Positions 1-9,759 of a DNA stretch of 64,000 nucleotides are shown piece after piece. The position numbers and the translations under genes are program-made. The DNA is from VMDJ01 sp038144195. GTDB lineage: Bacteria; Pseudomonadota; Gammaproteobacteria; Chromatiales; Chromatiaceae. The DNA is taken from NCBI GenBank assembly GCA_038144195.1, contig JAYQNH010000001.1:62001-126000 (forward strand), in the 5' to 3' direction. Each line of letters starts with the position of its first letter. Positions within the stretch are counted from its first letter, which is position 1. Under the pieces are notes generated by a model, which had not been told where the DNA came from, did not search any database, and saw nothing but the letters and a program-made list of their open reading frames with translations.

Positions 1-969
1 CGTCGACAGTTGATTGGAATGATCTCGCGATCAGTAAACAGATCCTGAAGCACTTTGATGGCTTTTTCATCGGCATCGACACCATATACAGGCAAGTAAA
101 ACAGCGCCATTGATAATTAAAAAGTTCGCGTAACTGGCTGAGAGTCGACGACCGTCTTCGTCATAAAGCTCGCCAGCGGGTGGCAGTGCATGTAAGCGAT
201 AAGGTGCACCGTTGAGACTGGTGAACACCTGCAGTTCTTTCTGCATGGCATGTAATGGCCAGTAGTCTTCATCACTGGGGTCGGCTGTGGTGAACACAAT
301 GTCATTAGATGAGGTGAAGCGCGCCAAGACATCGATATGCGCATCCGTGTCATCACCGGTCATCTCACCTTCGCTTAGCCAAAGGTAACGGCTAAAGCCA
401 AAGCGTTTCGTTAACTCCGCTTCCATGGCTTCTTGAGATAAGTCGCCATTGCGATTGGTATTCAAAATGCTCGAAAGGGTCGCAAGCAAGGTGCCTTGGC
501 CATCGGTTTCGATTGCGCCACCTTCAAGCACCAGAGGCGAGGGTGAATGCGAACCCTTGAGTACCTGTTGATCGATCAAGGCTTGGGTGATTTGTGTATC
601 GAGCTCAGCGGGATATTTATTACCCCAGCCATTGAAGACAAAGTCGTTAATGATCGGCTGCTCGTTCTCATCGATAGCTGTCAGCGCGCCATGATCTCGT
701 GCCCAGGTGTCGTTACAAGGTGCTTGTGCAAAGCGGGTTTTCTTAAGATCGGCACCTGCGTCCGAGAGAAGCTGTTTCACCTGTTCGGCATGTGTATCGT
801 TATTCACAACGCATAGCAATGTCTCAAAGCGCGTCACTGCAGCACCAATCTGTGCAAACACCGGCAAGGTATCAGCTAGGTTGTCTGCCCAATCGGTGCC
901 TTCATGTGGCCAGGTGAGTTGAACGGCAGATTGTTCTTCCCATTCAGCCGGTAATCGAGGTGTGCTCAT
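1..969 (-). CDS. aguA: Agmatine deiminase (peptidyl-arginine deiminase family), 3' end outside window, frameshifted
   Basis: Hydrolyses agmatine to N-carbamoylputrescine and ammonia in the cytosol, a step of putrescine synthesis. The PAD_porph fold motifs are visible in order: ARDHGAL, NGWGNKY, EGGAIETDGQGTLL, and the catalytic HID segment. The start is the ATG at 969 (MSTPRLPAEW), as a longer upstream extension has no family counterpart. The frame breaks near position 95: reading on in another frame restores the family-like text LPVYGVDADEKAIKVLQDLF up to the window edge, so one extra T in the sequence is likely. The C-terminal GGGIHC segment with the nucleophilic cysteine would lie beyond the window, so activity cannot be judged. 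It diverges from lolC. Confidence 0.85.
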
Positions 970-1086
970 CGAAACATCTCTAGTAAATGATGCGCGCAGT
1001 CTATGGCAAAAAGCCAAGCTCGGGAATGATTCGCCAGGACTTAGGTCAGATAAAACATCTGAGTCTGAATATGATGTAATGCCGCC

Positions 1087-2335
1087 ATGTTTAAACCTTT
1101 GTCACTGTTTGTTGGTCTGCGCTACACACGTTCGCGCCGTCGCAATCATTTCATCTCCTTTATCTCAGGCTTTTCAGCACTGGGTATTGCGTTAGGTGTG
1201 ATTGCGTTGATCACAGTGCTTTCGGTGATGAATGGATTTCATAAAGAAATTCAAACGCGCATTCTTGGGATGGCATCTCATGGTGACATTAAAGGTTACG
1301 AAGGAAATTTAAGCGACTGGCAACTCGCGCTACAGAAAGCTAAAGAGCATCCGCGTGTTTTAGCAGCAGCACCTTATATCGAAGCTCAAGCCATGCTGAA
1401 TAGCGGGGGTGATGTCTCTGGTGCCATGGTGCGTGGTGTCAATCCTAAGCTTGAGAAAGATGTCATCGATGTTGCTGAGCACATGAAGTTTGGCTCACTC
1501 GATGACCTTGCGAAAACCCGTTGGGGCATCATTTTGGGTGCTGAATTGGCGGCTAAATTAGGTGTCAGTATTGGTAGTGAGCTGACCATGGTGGTGCCAC
1601 AGATGACGGTTACTATTGCTGGCAGCGTACCGCGCATGAAGGCCTTCACTGTAGTGGGTATCTTTGAAGTCGGCATGAATGAATACGATCGCGGTGTCGC
1701 GCTTGTCCATTTGCCGGATGCCGCCAAGTTACTGCGAATGAAAGACGATGTCTCTGGCGTGCGTATTCGCATTGATGATGTTTGGGATGCGCGTGAGGTG
1801 TCGTTAGAGCTGGCGAACTCATTGCCCGGTCGTTATCGCGTACTTAACTGGACGGACTATCACCGTAACTTTTTTGCGGCGCTGAAGATGGAAAAGCGCA
1901 TGATGGGTTTGTTGCTGTTTTTAGTTGTTGTGATTGCAGCGTTTAACATCATCTCAACGTTAGTGATGATGGTGGTGGATAAACAAGCTGATATCGCGAT
2001 CTTAAAAACCTTTGGCGCAAGTCCTGGCTTTATCTTGCGGGTGTTTGTGGTGCAGGGCGCCGCTTTGGGTTTCTTTGGTACCTTGGTGGGAACCTTCTTG
2101 GGCGTGTTGCTTGCTGCAAATGTCGACTCTGCAGTCGCTTGGATTGAGCAAGCCTTTGGTCTGCACTTTATTGACCCTAATGTGTATTACATCAGTCAGT
2201 TGCCTTCGGATGTGCAGTTGCCTGATGTCTTGTTAGTGTCGATCGGTTCTTTCGTGCTTGTCATTATTAATGACGCTTTATCCGGCATGGAAGGCGTATA
2301 AAACTCAACCTGCAGAGGCATTGCGTTATGAGTGA
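1087..2335 (+). CDS. lolC: Lipoprotein-releasing ABC transporter permease (LolC/LolE/LolF type), frameshifted near the C-terminus
   Basis: Inner-membrane permease that, with LolD, extracts mature lipoproteins from the inner membrane and hands them to LolA. It begins with the family text MFKPLSLFVGLRYTRSRRRN followed by a first membrane helix (about residues 25-48), a large periplasmic domain, and three C-terminal helices from about residue 270. The open frame ends early at 2301, but in another frame the usual ending (TLYPAWKAYKTQPAEALRYE) continues to a TGA at 2333-2335, so a one-base error lies near 2262. The stop overlaps the lolD start (ATGAGTGA). Only one permease gene is present here and lolD is followed at once by a convergent gene, which suggests a single LolF-like permease acting as a homodimer. 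Confidence 0.9.
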
Positions 2336-3005
2336 TGTGATTCTGCAAGCCAAAGGGTTATCCAAAAACTTTGCCTTGGGTGAGCAACAGGTTGATGTGT
2401 TGCGCGATATTAATCTTGAGATTCATCGCGGCGAACATGTGGCGATTGTGGGTAGCTCAGGCTCGGGTAAAAGTACCTTGCTGCATTGTTTAGGTGGCTT
2501 AGATGCGCCAAGTGCAGGCTCGGTATCTTTATTGAATCGTCCGTTTGATGATCTACCCGAGGTACAACGTAGCGCGGTGCGTAATCGCCATCTTGGTTTC
2601 ATTTATCAGTTCCATCATTTATTACCTGAGTTCACCGCACTCGAGAATGTCTCGATGCCGCTATTAATTCGTGGTGATTCAGTACAAGCAGCCACGGCAA
2701 AAGCGATGGCATTGCTCGAGCGTGTGGGCTTATCAGGTCGCACAGCACACAAGCCCTCTGAGCTATCCGGTGGTGAGCGTCAGCGTGTGGCGATTGCGCG
2801 TGCCTTAGTGCTCAATCCAAGCTGTGTTTTAGCGGATGAACCAACCGGTAATCTGGATAGTGTGACAGCTGAATCCATTACCCAACTGTTACTTGAGATG
2901 AGTCGCGAGATTGGAACCAGCTTTATTATCGTGACCCATGATCAGGGTTTAGCTCAGCGATGTGATCGCACTTTGCAGCTAAAAGATGGTGCGTTAAGTC
3001 TCTAA
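2328..3005 (+). CDS. lolD: Lipoprotein-releasing system ATP-binding protein LolD
   Basis: ATPase that powers lipoprotein release by the LolC-type permease encoded just upstream. The 225-residue protein has every ABC signature: Walker A GSSGSGKST (about residues 42-50), Q-loop FIYQFHHLLPEF, signature LSGGERQR, Walker B CVLADEPTGN and the switch histidine in IIVTHD. The start codon lies inside the 3' end of lolC, indicating translational coupling. The stop codon (3003-3005) directly abuts the stop of the convergent DUF2062 gene. Confidence 0.95.
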   Translation: MSDVILQAKGLSKNFALGEQQVDVLRDINLEIHRGEHVAIVGSSGSGKSTLLHCLGGLDAPSAGSVSLLNRPFDDLPEVQRSAVRNRHLGFIYQFHHLLPEFTALENVSMPLLIRGDSVQAATAKAMALLERVGLSGRTAHKPSELSGGERQRVAIARALVLNPSCVLADEPTGNLDSVTAESITQLLLEMSREIGTSFIIVTHDQGLAQRCDRTLQLKDGALSL

Positions 3006-3517
3006 TCAGCGCCAGCTTCGAGAGCGGTGCTTCTTAACAATATAGTAGCGCCAATACCAGCGAATCGCTAAAGTAGCCAACTACGCCTGAGACAACGCCA
3101 ACAACAAAGCTACCAAAGTAAAGATGTACCAGTTGTTTTCGGCGAGGTGACTAACCATTCCAAGCTGGCTTCAAACTGTGGTGAGTTTTCGGGCTCACCT
3201 AAGATCCATGTTCCAACGAGGTAATTGAAATAAAACATGGGCGGCATGGTGATCGGGTTAGTAACCCAAACCAAGGCAACTGAGATGGGCAAGTTAATGC
3301 CGCGAATGAGTAATGCCGTAATGGTGGCAGCCACCATTTGAACGGGCATCGGAATCATTGCCCAAAAAAGCCCAGATAAAAACGCATTCGCAACTGAGCG
3401 ACGATTCATATGGAAGAGATTTGGATCTTCTAAGAAGCGTGCAAAGATTTTCAGATATTTATTCTGACGTAACTCAGCAGGATCTGGGATATAGCGTTTA
3501 AGCAGCTTCTTCGGCAT
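3006..3517 (-). CDS. DUF2062 membrane protein, multiply frameshifted at the C-terminus
   Basis: Small inner-membrane protein of unknown function. The N-terminus (MPKKLLKRYIPDPAELRQNK) and the central NPITMPPMFYFNYLVGTWIL segment are typical of the DUF2062 family, which often lies beside lolCD and exbBD. The frame closes at 3110, yet family-like text (VVGVVSGVVGYF, then AIRWYWRYYIVKKHRSR) continues in other frames to a TGA at 3006-3008. At least two or three indels are therefore needed between about 3060 and 3140. The reconstructed stop is back-to-back with the lolD stop, which supports this end point. Confidence 0.8.
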
Positions 3518-3688
3518 ATCGTGATGGAGAAAAGATTAATTGCACTGCATTTGAGCACGATGCCCCTAAATTGACTAGCCATTAACCGATGAAAGGTAAG
3601 AAAGCCGTAACATAGCAGGTTTCACCTTTAGCTCCCTCGGAGCATGCCGTATCATCGGTCTCAGAATAACGAACTCAGGAAGACGGTT

Positions 3689-4300
3689 TTGTACGAGTTA
3701 CTTTTAGCGGGCGGCTGGATCATGGCGCCTATCCTGTTGAGCTCCATTTTCGCGATGGCCATTGTGATAGAGCGCCTAACCGTGTTGCGTGATAACAAAG
3801 TTATCCCGGAAGGTTTGGTGAATAATATTTGGCACCTGCATGCTAAAGGCGAGATCACGCAAAAGAATGTTGCGGCGATTCGTCAAAGCTCTCATCTCGG
3901 TCGTGTGTTGGCCACAGCCTTAGCGAATCGCACACATGAGCGTGAAGCGATTAAGCAAGCGGTAGAAGAAGAGGGTCGTCAGGTGGTGCATGAGCTAGAG
4001 CGTTACTTCTCAGCGCTAGGCACGATTGCGGCGATAACCCCATTGCTCGGTTTGCTTGGTACCGTGGTTGGCATGATCAAAGTCTTCTCGGCGATTACGA
4101 CTGCCGGAGTTGGCGATCCGTCGGTGCTTGGAGGTGGTAACTCAGAAGCCTTGATTACAACGGCAGCGGGTTTGTGCGTGGCGATACCGGCTTTAATTTT
4201 CCATCGTCACCTCAACGCTAAAGTCGATCGTTATGCGCTGCAAATGGAAGAGCAGGCGGTCAAGCTGGTTGATGTTCTAAAGGGTCAGCGCGAGCAATAA
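3689..4300 (+). CDS. exbB: ExbB/TolQ/MotA-family proton channel protein
   Basis: Inner-membrane proton-channel subunit that energises envelope processes together with the ExbD protein encoded next. It has the three expected membrane segments: one near the N-terminus (AGGWIMAPILLSSIFAMAIV) and a pair in the second half around TPLLGLLGTVVGMIKVF and ITTAAGLCVAIPALI, the conserved TolQ/ExbB pore region. I choose the TTG at 3689 because an AGGAAG Shine-Dalgarno lies five bases upstream and the family starts just before the first helix; an ATG at 3644 is possible but adds 15 atypical residues. One base separates the stop from exbD. Position before lpxK suggests the orphan ExbBD pair common in this gene order; no TonB is seen. 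Confidence 0.88.
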   Translation: MYELLLAGGWIMAPILLSSIFAMAIVIERLTVLRDNKVIPEGLVNNIWHLHAKGEITQKNVAAIRQSSHLGRVLATALANRTHEREAIKQAVEEEGRQVVHELERYFSALGTIAAITPLLGLLGTVVGMIKVFSAITTAGVGDPSVLGGGNSEALITTAAGLCVAIPALIFHRHLNAKVDRYALQMEEQAVKLVDVLKGQREQ

Positions 4301-4301
4301 C

Positions 4302-4727
4302 ATGCAGCTTCGACCTAAGTCATCTAACGAACCTAAGATAGAGCTCACGCCGCTGATTGATGTGGTGTTTTTGATGCTGATCTTTTTTATGGTCTCAACC
4401 ACCTTCGATAAGCAAACTGAGCTGAAGGTTCAGCTACCGAATGTGATGCAGCAAGAAGCGCCGACCGATGCGCCATTGCGTATCGATATTGTGATTGATC
4501 GCCAAGGCAAGCTGTATGTGAACCAGGAGGAGTTACTGCGCAGTGATGCGCTGACCTTGCGACGTGTGCTTGAAAAGATTGTGGCAGAACAAACCGATGT
4601 GCCGGTGATGGTCACGGGCGATAAACAAGCACCACTGCAAGCGATGATGACCGTGATGGATGTCACCGCTCAGCTTGGACTGCAAAAGCTGCATTTCTCA
4701 GCCAATCAGATGGGACAAGCTAAGTGA
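4302..4727 (+). CDS. exbD: ExbD/TolR-family biopolymer transport protein
   Basis: Partner of ExbB. It has a single N-terminal membrane helix followed by a periplasmic domain. The helix carries the proton-relay aspartate in IELTPLIDVVFLMLIFFMVS (about residues 14-33), and the rest matches the ExbD fold in length (141 residues). The stop overlaps the GTG start of lpxK by four bases (GTGA), so exbB, exbD, lpxK, the Trm112-like gene and kdsB form one tightly packed operon. Confidence 0.92.
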   Translation: MQLRPKSSNEPKIELTPLIDVVFLMLIFFMVSTTFDKQTELKVQLPNVMQQEAPTDAPLRIDIVIDRQGKLYVNQEELLRSDALTLRRVLEKIVAEQTDVPVMVTGDKQAPLQAMMTVMDVTAQLGLQKLHFSANQMGQAK

Positions 4728-5732
4728 AACTCAATTACCCCGACTTTTGGCAAGATAAGACAGCGATCAGCTATGTCTTGTTGCCATTTACTGGGTTATT
4801 TATTGCGCTGACTGCTTTGCGTCGGTTGATGTATCGCTTGGGCGTGTTTAGCACCTATAAAAGTCAGTTGCCGGTGATTGTGGTGGGCAACATCACCGTC
4901 GGTGGTTCGGGTAAAACACCTTTTGTTATTTGGTTAGTCGCTCATTTAAAAAAGCTGGGTTATAAGCCTGGCATCGTGTCACGTGGTTATGGTGGAAGGG
5001 CCTCTTCTTGGCCACAACAAGTGCGTGTGGATAGTGACCCTGAAACCGTGGGTGATGAAGCGTTGTTATTAGCGCTGCGATGTCATTGCCCGATGGCGGT
5101 AGCACCTAAGCGTGCTGATGCGGTGCGTGCGCTAGAGGCTGATGGTCAGGTTGACATCATCATCTCGGATGATGGCTTGCAGCATTATGCGATGGGTCGT
5201 GATATCGAGATCGCGGTTGTCGATGGTGTGCGTCAGCAAGGTAATGGCTTTATGTTGCCAGCAGGTCCCTTGCGCGAGCCGGTGTCGCGCCTCGATAGCG
5301 TTGATCTGTTGATTACCAGTCAGGCTAAGCTACGTCGCCAACATCACATGGAGATGATGGAGCCTCGGATCTATCCGATAACTGATCCACAATCTCGCCA
5401 GCCACTCAGCGCTTGGGATGGTCAGCAGGTGAGAGCGATTGCCGGTATTGGTGATCCGCAGCGATTCTTTGACATGCTCAGATCACACGGCTTATCGGTT
5501 ATCGACGTGGCATTTCCTGATCATCATCCCTATCAGCCATCCGATTTACAGTTTGATGATGCGATTCCGCTGCTGATGACCGAGAAAGATGCCGTAAAAT
5601 GTCATCCATTCGCACCGAGCCCAAACGTGGGTGGTGAGCATCGATGTGGAGCCTGATGAGCCGTTTAAGCATCGATTGAGTCTGCTACTAAATGATGTCG
5701 CAGCTGAAAAACAAACATCCGAGGAAGATTGA
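4724..5732 (+). CDS. lpxK: Tetraacyldisaccharide 4'-kinase LpxK, frameshifted near the C-terminus
   Basis: Phosphorylates the 4' position of the lipid A disaccharide at the inner face of the inner membrane. An N-terminal membrane anchor (about residues 15-35) precedes the P-loop NITVGGSGKTPF and the family motifs SRGYGG and IISDDGLQHY. The start is GTG at 4724, overlapping exbD. The frame is lost at about 5620: after MTEKDAVKCHPFA the correct text (WVVSIDVEPDEPF) continues in another frame and ends at a TGA at 5730-5732, which overlaps the next ATG. As lpxK is normally essential, a sequence error is more likely than inactivation. Confidence 0.93.
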
Positions 5733-5917
5733 TGGATAGTAAATTACTCGACATTCTGGTGTGTCCGAACTGTAAAGGTCCGCTAGTTCATAACAAAGAC
5801 GCCAAAGAGCTGATCTGCAAACCCTGTCGTTTGGCATATCCGATTCGTGATGACATCCCAGTGATGTTGGTTGAAGAAGCTCGTGAGCTGCCAGCCGATG
5901 AAGAGGTGCAAGGCTAA
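5732..5917 (+). CDS. ycaR: Trm112-like zinc-ribbon protein (YcaR family)
   Basis: A 61-residue protein with four cysteines in two CxxC knuckles (CPNC and CKPC), the zinc ribbon of the Trm112/YcaR family, and the conserved YPIRDDIPVML ending. The bacterial role is not settled; the gene almost always sits between lpxK and kdsB, as here. The ATG at 5732 shares its A with the lpxK stop and the TAA overlaps the kdsB start by one base, so it is translated as part of the operon. Confidence 0.9.
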   Translation: MDSKLLDILVCPNCKGPLVHNKDAKELICKPCRLAYPIRDDIPVMLVEEARELPADEEVQG

Positions 5918-6672
5918 TGGCTTACCGTGTGGTCATTCCGGCGCGTTATGCCTCGACGCGATTTCCCGGAAAACCACTGATCGATATTCAAGGCAAGCCA
6001 ATGATTTGGCATGTCTATCAACGTGCGCTCGAAAGCCACGCAGATGAAGTTGTTGTCGCAACCGATGACCAACGTATTGCCGATGCGGTGATGGCCTTTG
6101 ATGGCTATGTCGTGATGACCCATGAGCACAACAGCGGTACGGATCGCATTGCTGAGGTGTCTAACTCGCTGGGTTGGCCTGATGACACCATTGTGGTCAA
6201 TCTGCAGGGCGATGAGCCACTGATACCTCCTGAGCTGCTTGATCAAGTAGCGAACACCTTAGCTGAGCAACCCAAGGCATCTATGTCGACTTTGGCGGTA
6301 CCGCTAGATGAGCATCAGGTGTTCGATAGCAATGCGGTGAAAGTAGTGACCGATAAAGATGGTCTTGCGTTGTATTTTAGTCGTGCTGCTATCCCGTGGC
6401 GCCGGGGCGAGTTTGAAAAGGGCGTTGAGAATGCCTTAGGCTTGTATCGCCACTTAGGCTTATATGCCTATCGCGCTGATTTTTTGAAGCGCTATGTCAC
6501 CTGGGATATGGCGCCTATCGAAGCGGCTGAGTCTTTAGAGCAACTGCGTGTGTTGTGGCAAGGCGAGCGCATTGCGGTGTCGATCGCGGATCAATCACCA
6601 CCAACAGGTATTGATACCGAAGAAGACTATCATCGTTTACTTGAGCAGCTAAACGCCGTCTCGGTGGAATAA
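5917..6672 (+). CDS. kdsB: 3-deoxy-manno-octulosonate cytidylyltransferase (CMP-Kdo synthetase)
   Basis: Activates Kdo with CTP to give CMP-Kdo, the donor for the inner core of lipopolysaccharide. The 251-residue cytosolic enzyme is intact. Nucleotide-binding motif IPARYASTRFPGKPL lies at about residues 7-21, followed by VATDDQRI, the HNSGTDRIAEV segment and VVNLQGDEPL. It overlaps the preceding gene by one base and ends the lpxK-kdsB operon, with its stop directly abutting that of the convergent gene at 6673. Confidence 0.96.
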   Translation: MAYRVVIPARYASTRFPGKPLIDIQGKPMIWHVYQRALESHADEVVVATDDQRIADAVMAFDGYVVMTHEHNSGTDRIAEVSNSLGWPDDTIVVNLQGDEPLIPPELLDQVANTLAEQPKASMSTLAVPLDEHQVFDSNAVKVVTDKDGLALYFSRAAIPWRRGEFEKGVENALGLYRHLGLYAYRADFLKRYVTWDMAPIEAAESLEQLRVLWQGERIAVSIADQSPPTGIDTEEDYHRLLEQLNAVSVE

Positions 6673-6942
6673 CTATTTCACGCGGCCTTGTAGCAACAGC
6701 ATCAAGGCATCACTAAACCCGAGATTATCCTCATCAGAGATGGGTAGTGAGACCGTCTCAGGGATACGTCTTTTTACCTCTCCATATTGCGAACTCTGTA
6801 AAGGATTGGCATCCTCAGGCTTATGACGTTGCAAAACCACTTGGTCGTCGTCGTACAGAATGTCGATCAACACCCAATCGTCAGACAAATAACGAAAGCG
6901 CGTGCCACGCAGTTGTTCGAGCTTTTGATGTAATGGATTCAT
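6673..6942 (-). CDS. Conserved-looking hypothetical protein, 89 residues
   Basis: I do not recognise the family. The chosen start is the ATG at 6942 (MNPLHQKLEQLRGTRFRYLS); a longer frame to 7014 would overlap the divergent phosphatase gene. The protein looks soluble, with an aspartate-rich centre (DILYDDDQVVLQRH) and a hydrophobic C-terminal helix (DALMLLLQGRVK). Its stop is tail-to-tail with kdsB and its start lies 26 bp from the divergent phosphatase start, so a promoter must sit in or near this short gap. The composition resembles its neighbours, so it is probably a genuine gene. Confidence 0.6.
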   Translation of the reverse strand: MNPLHQKLEQLRGTRFRYLSDDWVLIDILYDDDQVVLQRHKPEDANPLQSSQYGEVKRRIPETVSLPISDEDNLGFSDALMLLLQGRVK

Positions 6943-6968
6943 AGATAACGAAGTTAGGTGATAAGCAG

Positions 6969-7445
6969 ATGGTAAAGGTTCTTTTCGTGTGTATGGGTAA
7001 TATTTGTCGTTCACCCACCGCGCATGGCGTTTTCCGTCACCTCGTCGAGCAAAACCAGTTAACCGACCATATCGAGATCGACTCAGCCGGTACGCATGCC
7101 TACCATGTGGGAAATCCCCCCGATTCGCGCTCAGCGACGACCGCGCTAGAGCGGGGGATTGATCTGTCTGATCTACGTGCGCGTCAAGTCACCGTCGATG
7201 ATTTTGCAACCTACGATTATGTGATTGCGATGGATCGCGAAAATCACGGCAACCTGATGCGTCTCTGTCCTGAGAACTATCGAGAGCGAATCCATATGTT
7301 TATGGACTTTGCGCATGATTGGTCAAACGCAGAAGTACCAGACCCTTACTATGGTGGAGCCAGCGGGTTTGATCGTGTTTTCGACATGGTTGAGTCGGCA
7401 TCACTGGGATTGCTTGCGCAAATCCAGCGAAAAAATCACATGTAA
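6969..7445 (+). CDS. Low-molecular-weight protein tyrosine phosphatase
   Basis: A 158-residue cytosolic phosphatase. The catalytic loop CMGNICRS (CX5RS) is at about residues 8-15, and the general-acid aspartate lies in the conserved VPDPYYGG segment. In other bacteria these enzymes dephosphorylate protein tyrosines, including exopolysaccharide kinases, or arsenate-like substrates; nothing nearby fixes the substrate. It is followed by a hairpin terminator shared with rne. Confidence 0.93.
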   Translation: MVKVLFVCMGNICRSPTAHGVFRHLVEQNQLTDHIEIDSAGTHAYHVGNPPDSRSATTALERGIDLSDLRARQVTVDDFATYDYVIAMDRENHGNLMRLCPENYRERIHMFMDFAHDWSNAEVPDPYYGGASGFDRVFDMVESASLGLLAQIQRKNHM

Positions 7446-7454
7446 AGACATAAA

Positions 7455-7477
7455 AAAACCGGGCTTAGCCCGGTTTT
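7455..7477. terminator. Bidirectional intrinsic terminator between the phosphatase gene and rne
   Basis: A ten-base-pair perfect stem (AAAACCGGGC / GCCCGGTTTT) with a TTA loop. It is flanked by an A-run on one side and a T-run on the other, so it can end transcription from both convergent genes. Confidence 0.9.
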
Positions 7478-7480
7478 CTT

Positions 7481-9759
7481 TTAGTCAGCACTTGGCGTGC
7501 TGGATTCAACTGGTTTGCTCGGTGGCGTTGTGTCACTGGGCTTTTTTGTTTCTACCTGACGAAGCTTAGGTGCTTCTGGCTTTGATTCGGTAGCTGCAGG
7601 TTTTGCCGCTTCTGGCTTTGGCTCAGCTGCTGCCGCTTTAGGCGCTTCAGTAGGTGCAGGCTTGTTAGTTTCTGCTGGCTTGTTATTAGCCTTAGCTGCA
7701 GGTGCTTGCGCTTTTGCTTCAACCGCAGGCTGATTCGCTTGTGGCTTTGTCTCAGATTGAGTATTCGACGGATTGTTTTGTGTGTTGTTATCCGTGTTGT
7801 CACCTGACTTGTTATTACGGCGACGACCACCGCGACGACCGCGACGTGCTTTCTTAGGTTGATCTTCGCCTTTCTGCTCATCTTTTGGGCCATTCGATTT
7901 TGCTTGATTAGGCTTGTTGTCATTGTTGTTGTCGTCGTTGTTCTTTGCGTTACGACCACGACCGCGACCACGGTTGCTACCTTTGTTGCGATTGTCATTA
8001 TTGCGGCCACCACGACCACCACGGGTATTTTTACGTTTTGGTTTCTCGTCTTCTATCTCTTCGTCTTTTGACGAGAAGATCGAGCTGAATAAACGTTTGA
8101 TCAAGCCGGTTGGCTCACTCTTGCCTTTGTCTTCTTCGGTAGGCTCTGGGCGAACCGGTGCAGGAGTAGCGGGCGCAATGTTCTTAACGGCCGCTTGCTC
8201 AGGCTTGCGACGAGGCTCAGTGGTTTCGACTGACGCTTCGTTGGTTTCGTAATAGGCGACGGTTTCGTAGCTTAATGAATCATCGTCATCATCTTGCAAG
8301 CGAACACGTTGGATCTCGTATTTTGGTGTTTCGAGATGACGATTCGGGATCATCACCACTTCACAATCTTGACGCTCCTCAATAGCGGCGATCATGTCGC
8401 GTTTTTCATTGAGCAGATAAGTTGCGATATCGACTGGCAATTGCGCCACGATGCGAGAGGTGCCTTCTTTTAAGGTTTCCTCTTCGATGATGCGCAAGAT
8501 CGAAAGGGCTAATGAGTCAACACTGCGAATAAAGCCATGGCCATCACAACGTGGGCACACGTGGTGCGATGAGTCGCCCAATGATGGACGCAAACGCTGA
8601 CGTGACATCTCCAGAAGACCGAAGCGAGAGATCTTGCCGATCTGCACACGAGCACGGTCTTCTTTCATTTCTTCTTTGAGACGGTTTTCCACTTCACGCT
8701 GATTACGCGCAGGGCCCATATCAATGAAGTCGATAACGAATAAACCACCTAGGTCACGCAGACGTAGCTGGCGCGCAATTTCGGTTGCCGCTTCAAGGTT
8801 GGTATTGAAGGCGGTTTCTTCGATGTCAGAGCCTTTGGTCGCACGCGACGAGTTGATATCGATAGAGGTCAGCGCTTCGGTGTGGTCGATCACAATCGAG
8901 CCACCTGAAGGCAGACGTACTTCACGCTGGAAGGCTGATTCGATTTGGATTTCGATCTGGTAGCGCGAGAACAAAGGCACCTTATCGGTGTAACGCTTCA
9001 ACTTGCGCTCGTTGTGCGGCATGACTTGTTTCACAAACTGAACAGCTTGGTTGAAGGTCGATTCATCGTCGATCAGCACTTCGCCGATATCTTGACGCAT
9101 GTGGTCACGAATCGAACGGATGATGACGTTACTTTCTTGGTAAATCAGGAAAGGTGCAGGGCGGTTAGCCGCTGACGATGAGATCGCGGTCCAGAGTTGG
9201 TTCAGGTAATCGAGGTCCCATTGCAGTTCTTCGGTGTTTTTACCGATGCCTGCGGTACGCACGATCAGACCCATGTTCTCAGGCACTTCGAGATCAGCCA
9301 TCGCATCACGCAGCTCGCTGCGATCTTCACCTTCGATGCGGCGAGAAACACCACCAGCACGCGGGTTATTTGGCATCAAAACGAGGTAACGACCAGCGAG
9401 TGACAAGAAGGTGGTGAGGGCTGCGCCTTTATTGCCGCGCTCTTCTTTTTCCACCTGAACGATGATCTCTTGACCCTCTTTCAGTTGGCTTTTGCCTTGC
9501 TTGCCATCTTCGTTTTTTCGTTGGTGAAGTACTCACGCGCGATCTCTTTCATCGGCAAGAAACCGTGACGTTCTGCACCGTAGTCGACAAACGCAGCTTC
9601 AAGCGAGGGCTCGACGCGGGTAATGCGACCTTTATATATGTTGGCTTTCTTGAGTTCTCGACCAGGAACTTCGATGTCGAGGTTGAATAGACGTTGTCCG
9701 TCTACGATAGCGACACGCAACTCTTCAGGCTGAGTGGCGTTGATCAGCATACGCTTCAT
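7481..9759 (-). CDS. rne: Ribonuclease E, frameshifted in the S1 domain
   Basis: Endoribonuclease that starts mRNA decay and processes rRNA and tRNA precursors, scaffolding the degradosome at the membrane. The start is ATG 9759 (MKRMLINATQPEELRVAIVD). The S1 domain follows; then comes the DNase I-like catalytic core with SIDINSSRATKG and VIDFIDMGP, holding the two metal-binding aspartates, and the zinc-link CPRCDGHG. The C-terminal scaffold is low-complexity: Arg/Gly/Asn-rich, then Ala/Pro/Lys/Glu repeats. The frame is broken near 9515 at an A-run inside the S1 domain; the missing text (KSQLKEGQEIIVQVEKEERG) is intact in another frame. Reconstructed length is about 760 residues, shorter than E. 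coli because of the scaffold. Rne is normally essential, so the break is probably a sequencing error. Confidence 0.95.

Noticed and set aside
3572..3600. Sigma-70 promoter before exbB (TTGACT and a downstream hexamer)
   Set aside because: The -35 is good but no acceptable -10 hexamer lies at the right distance.
7552..8252. Long open frames on both strands opposite the RNase E C-terminus
   Set aside because: They are shadows of low-complexity repetitive coding sequence (Arg/Gly/Asn and Ala/Pro/Lys repeats) and their predicted proteins are meaningless runs of Val, Thr or Leu.
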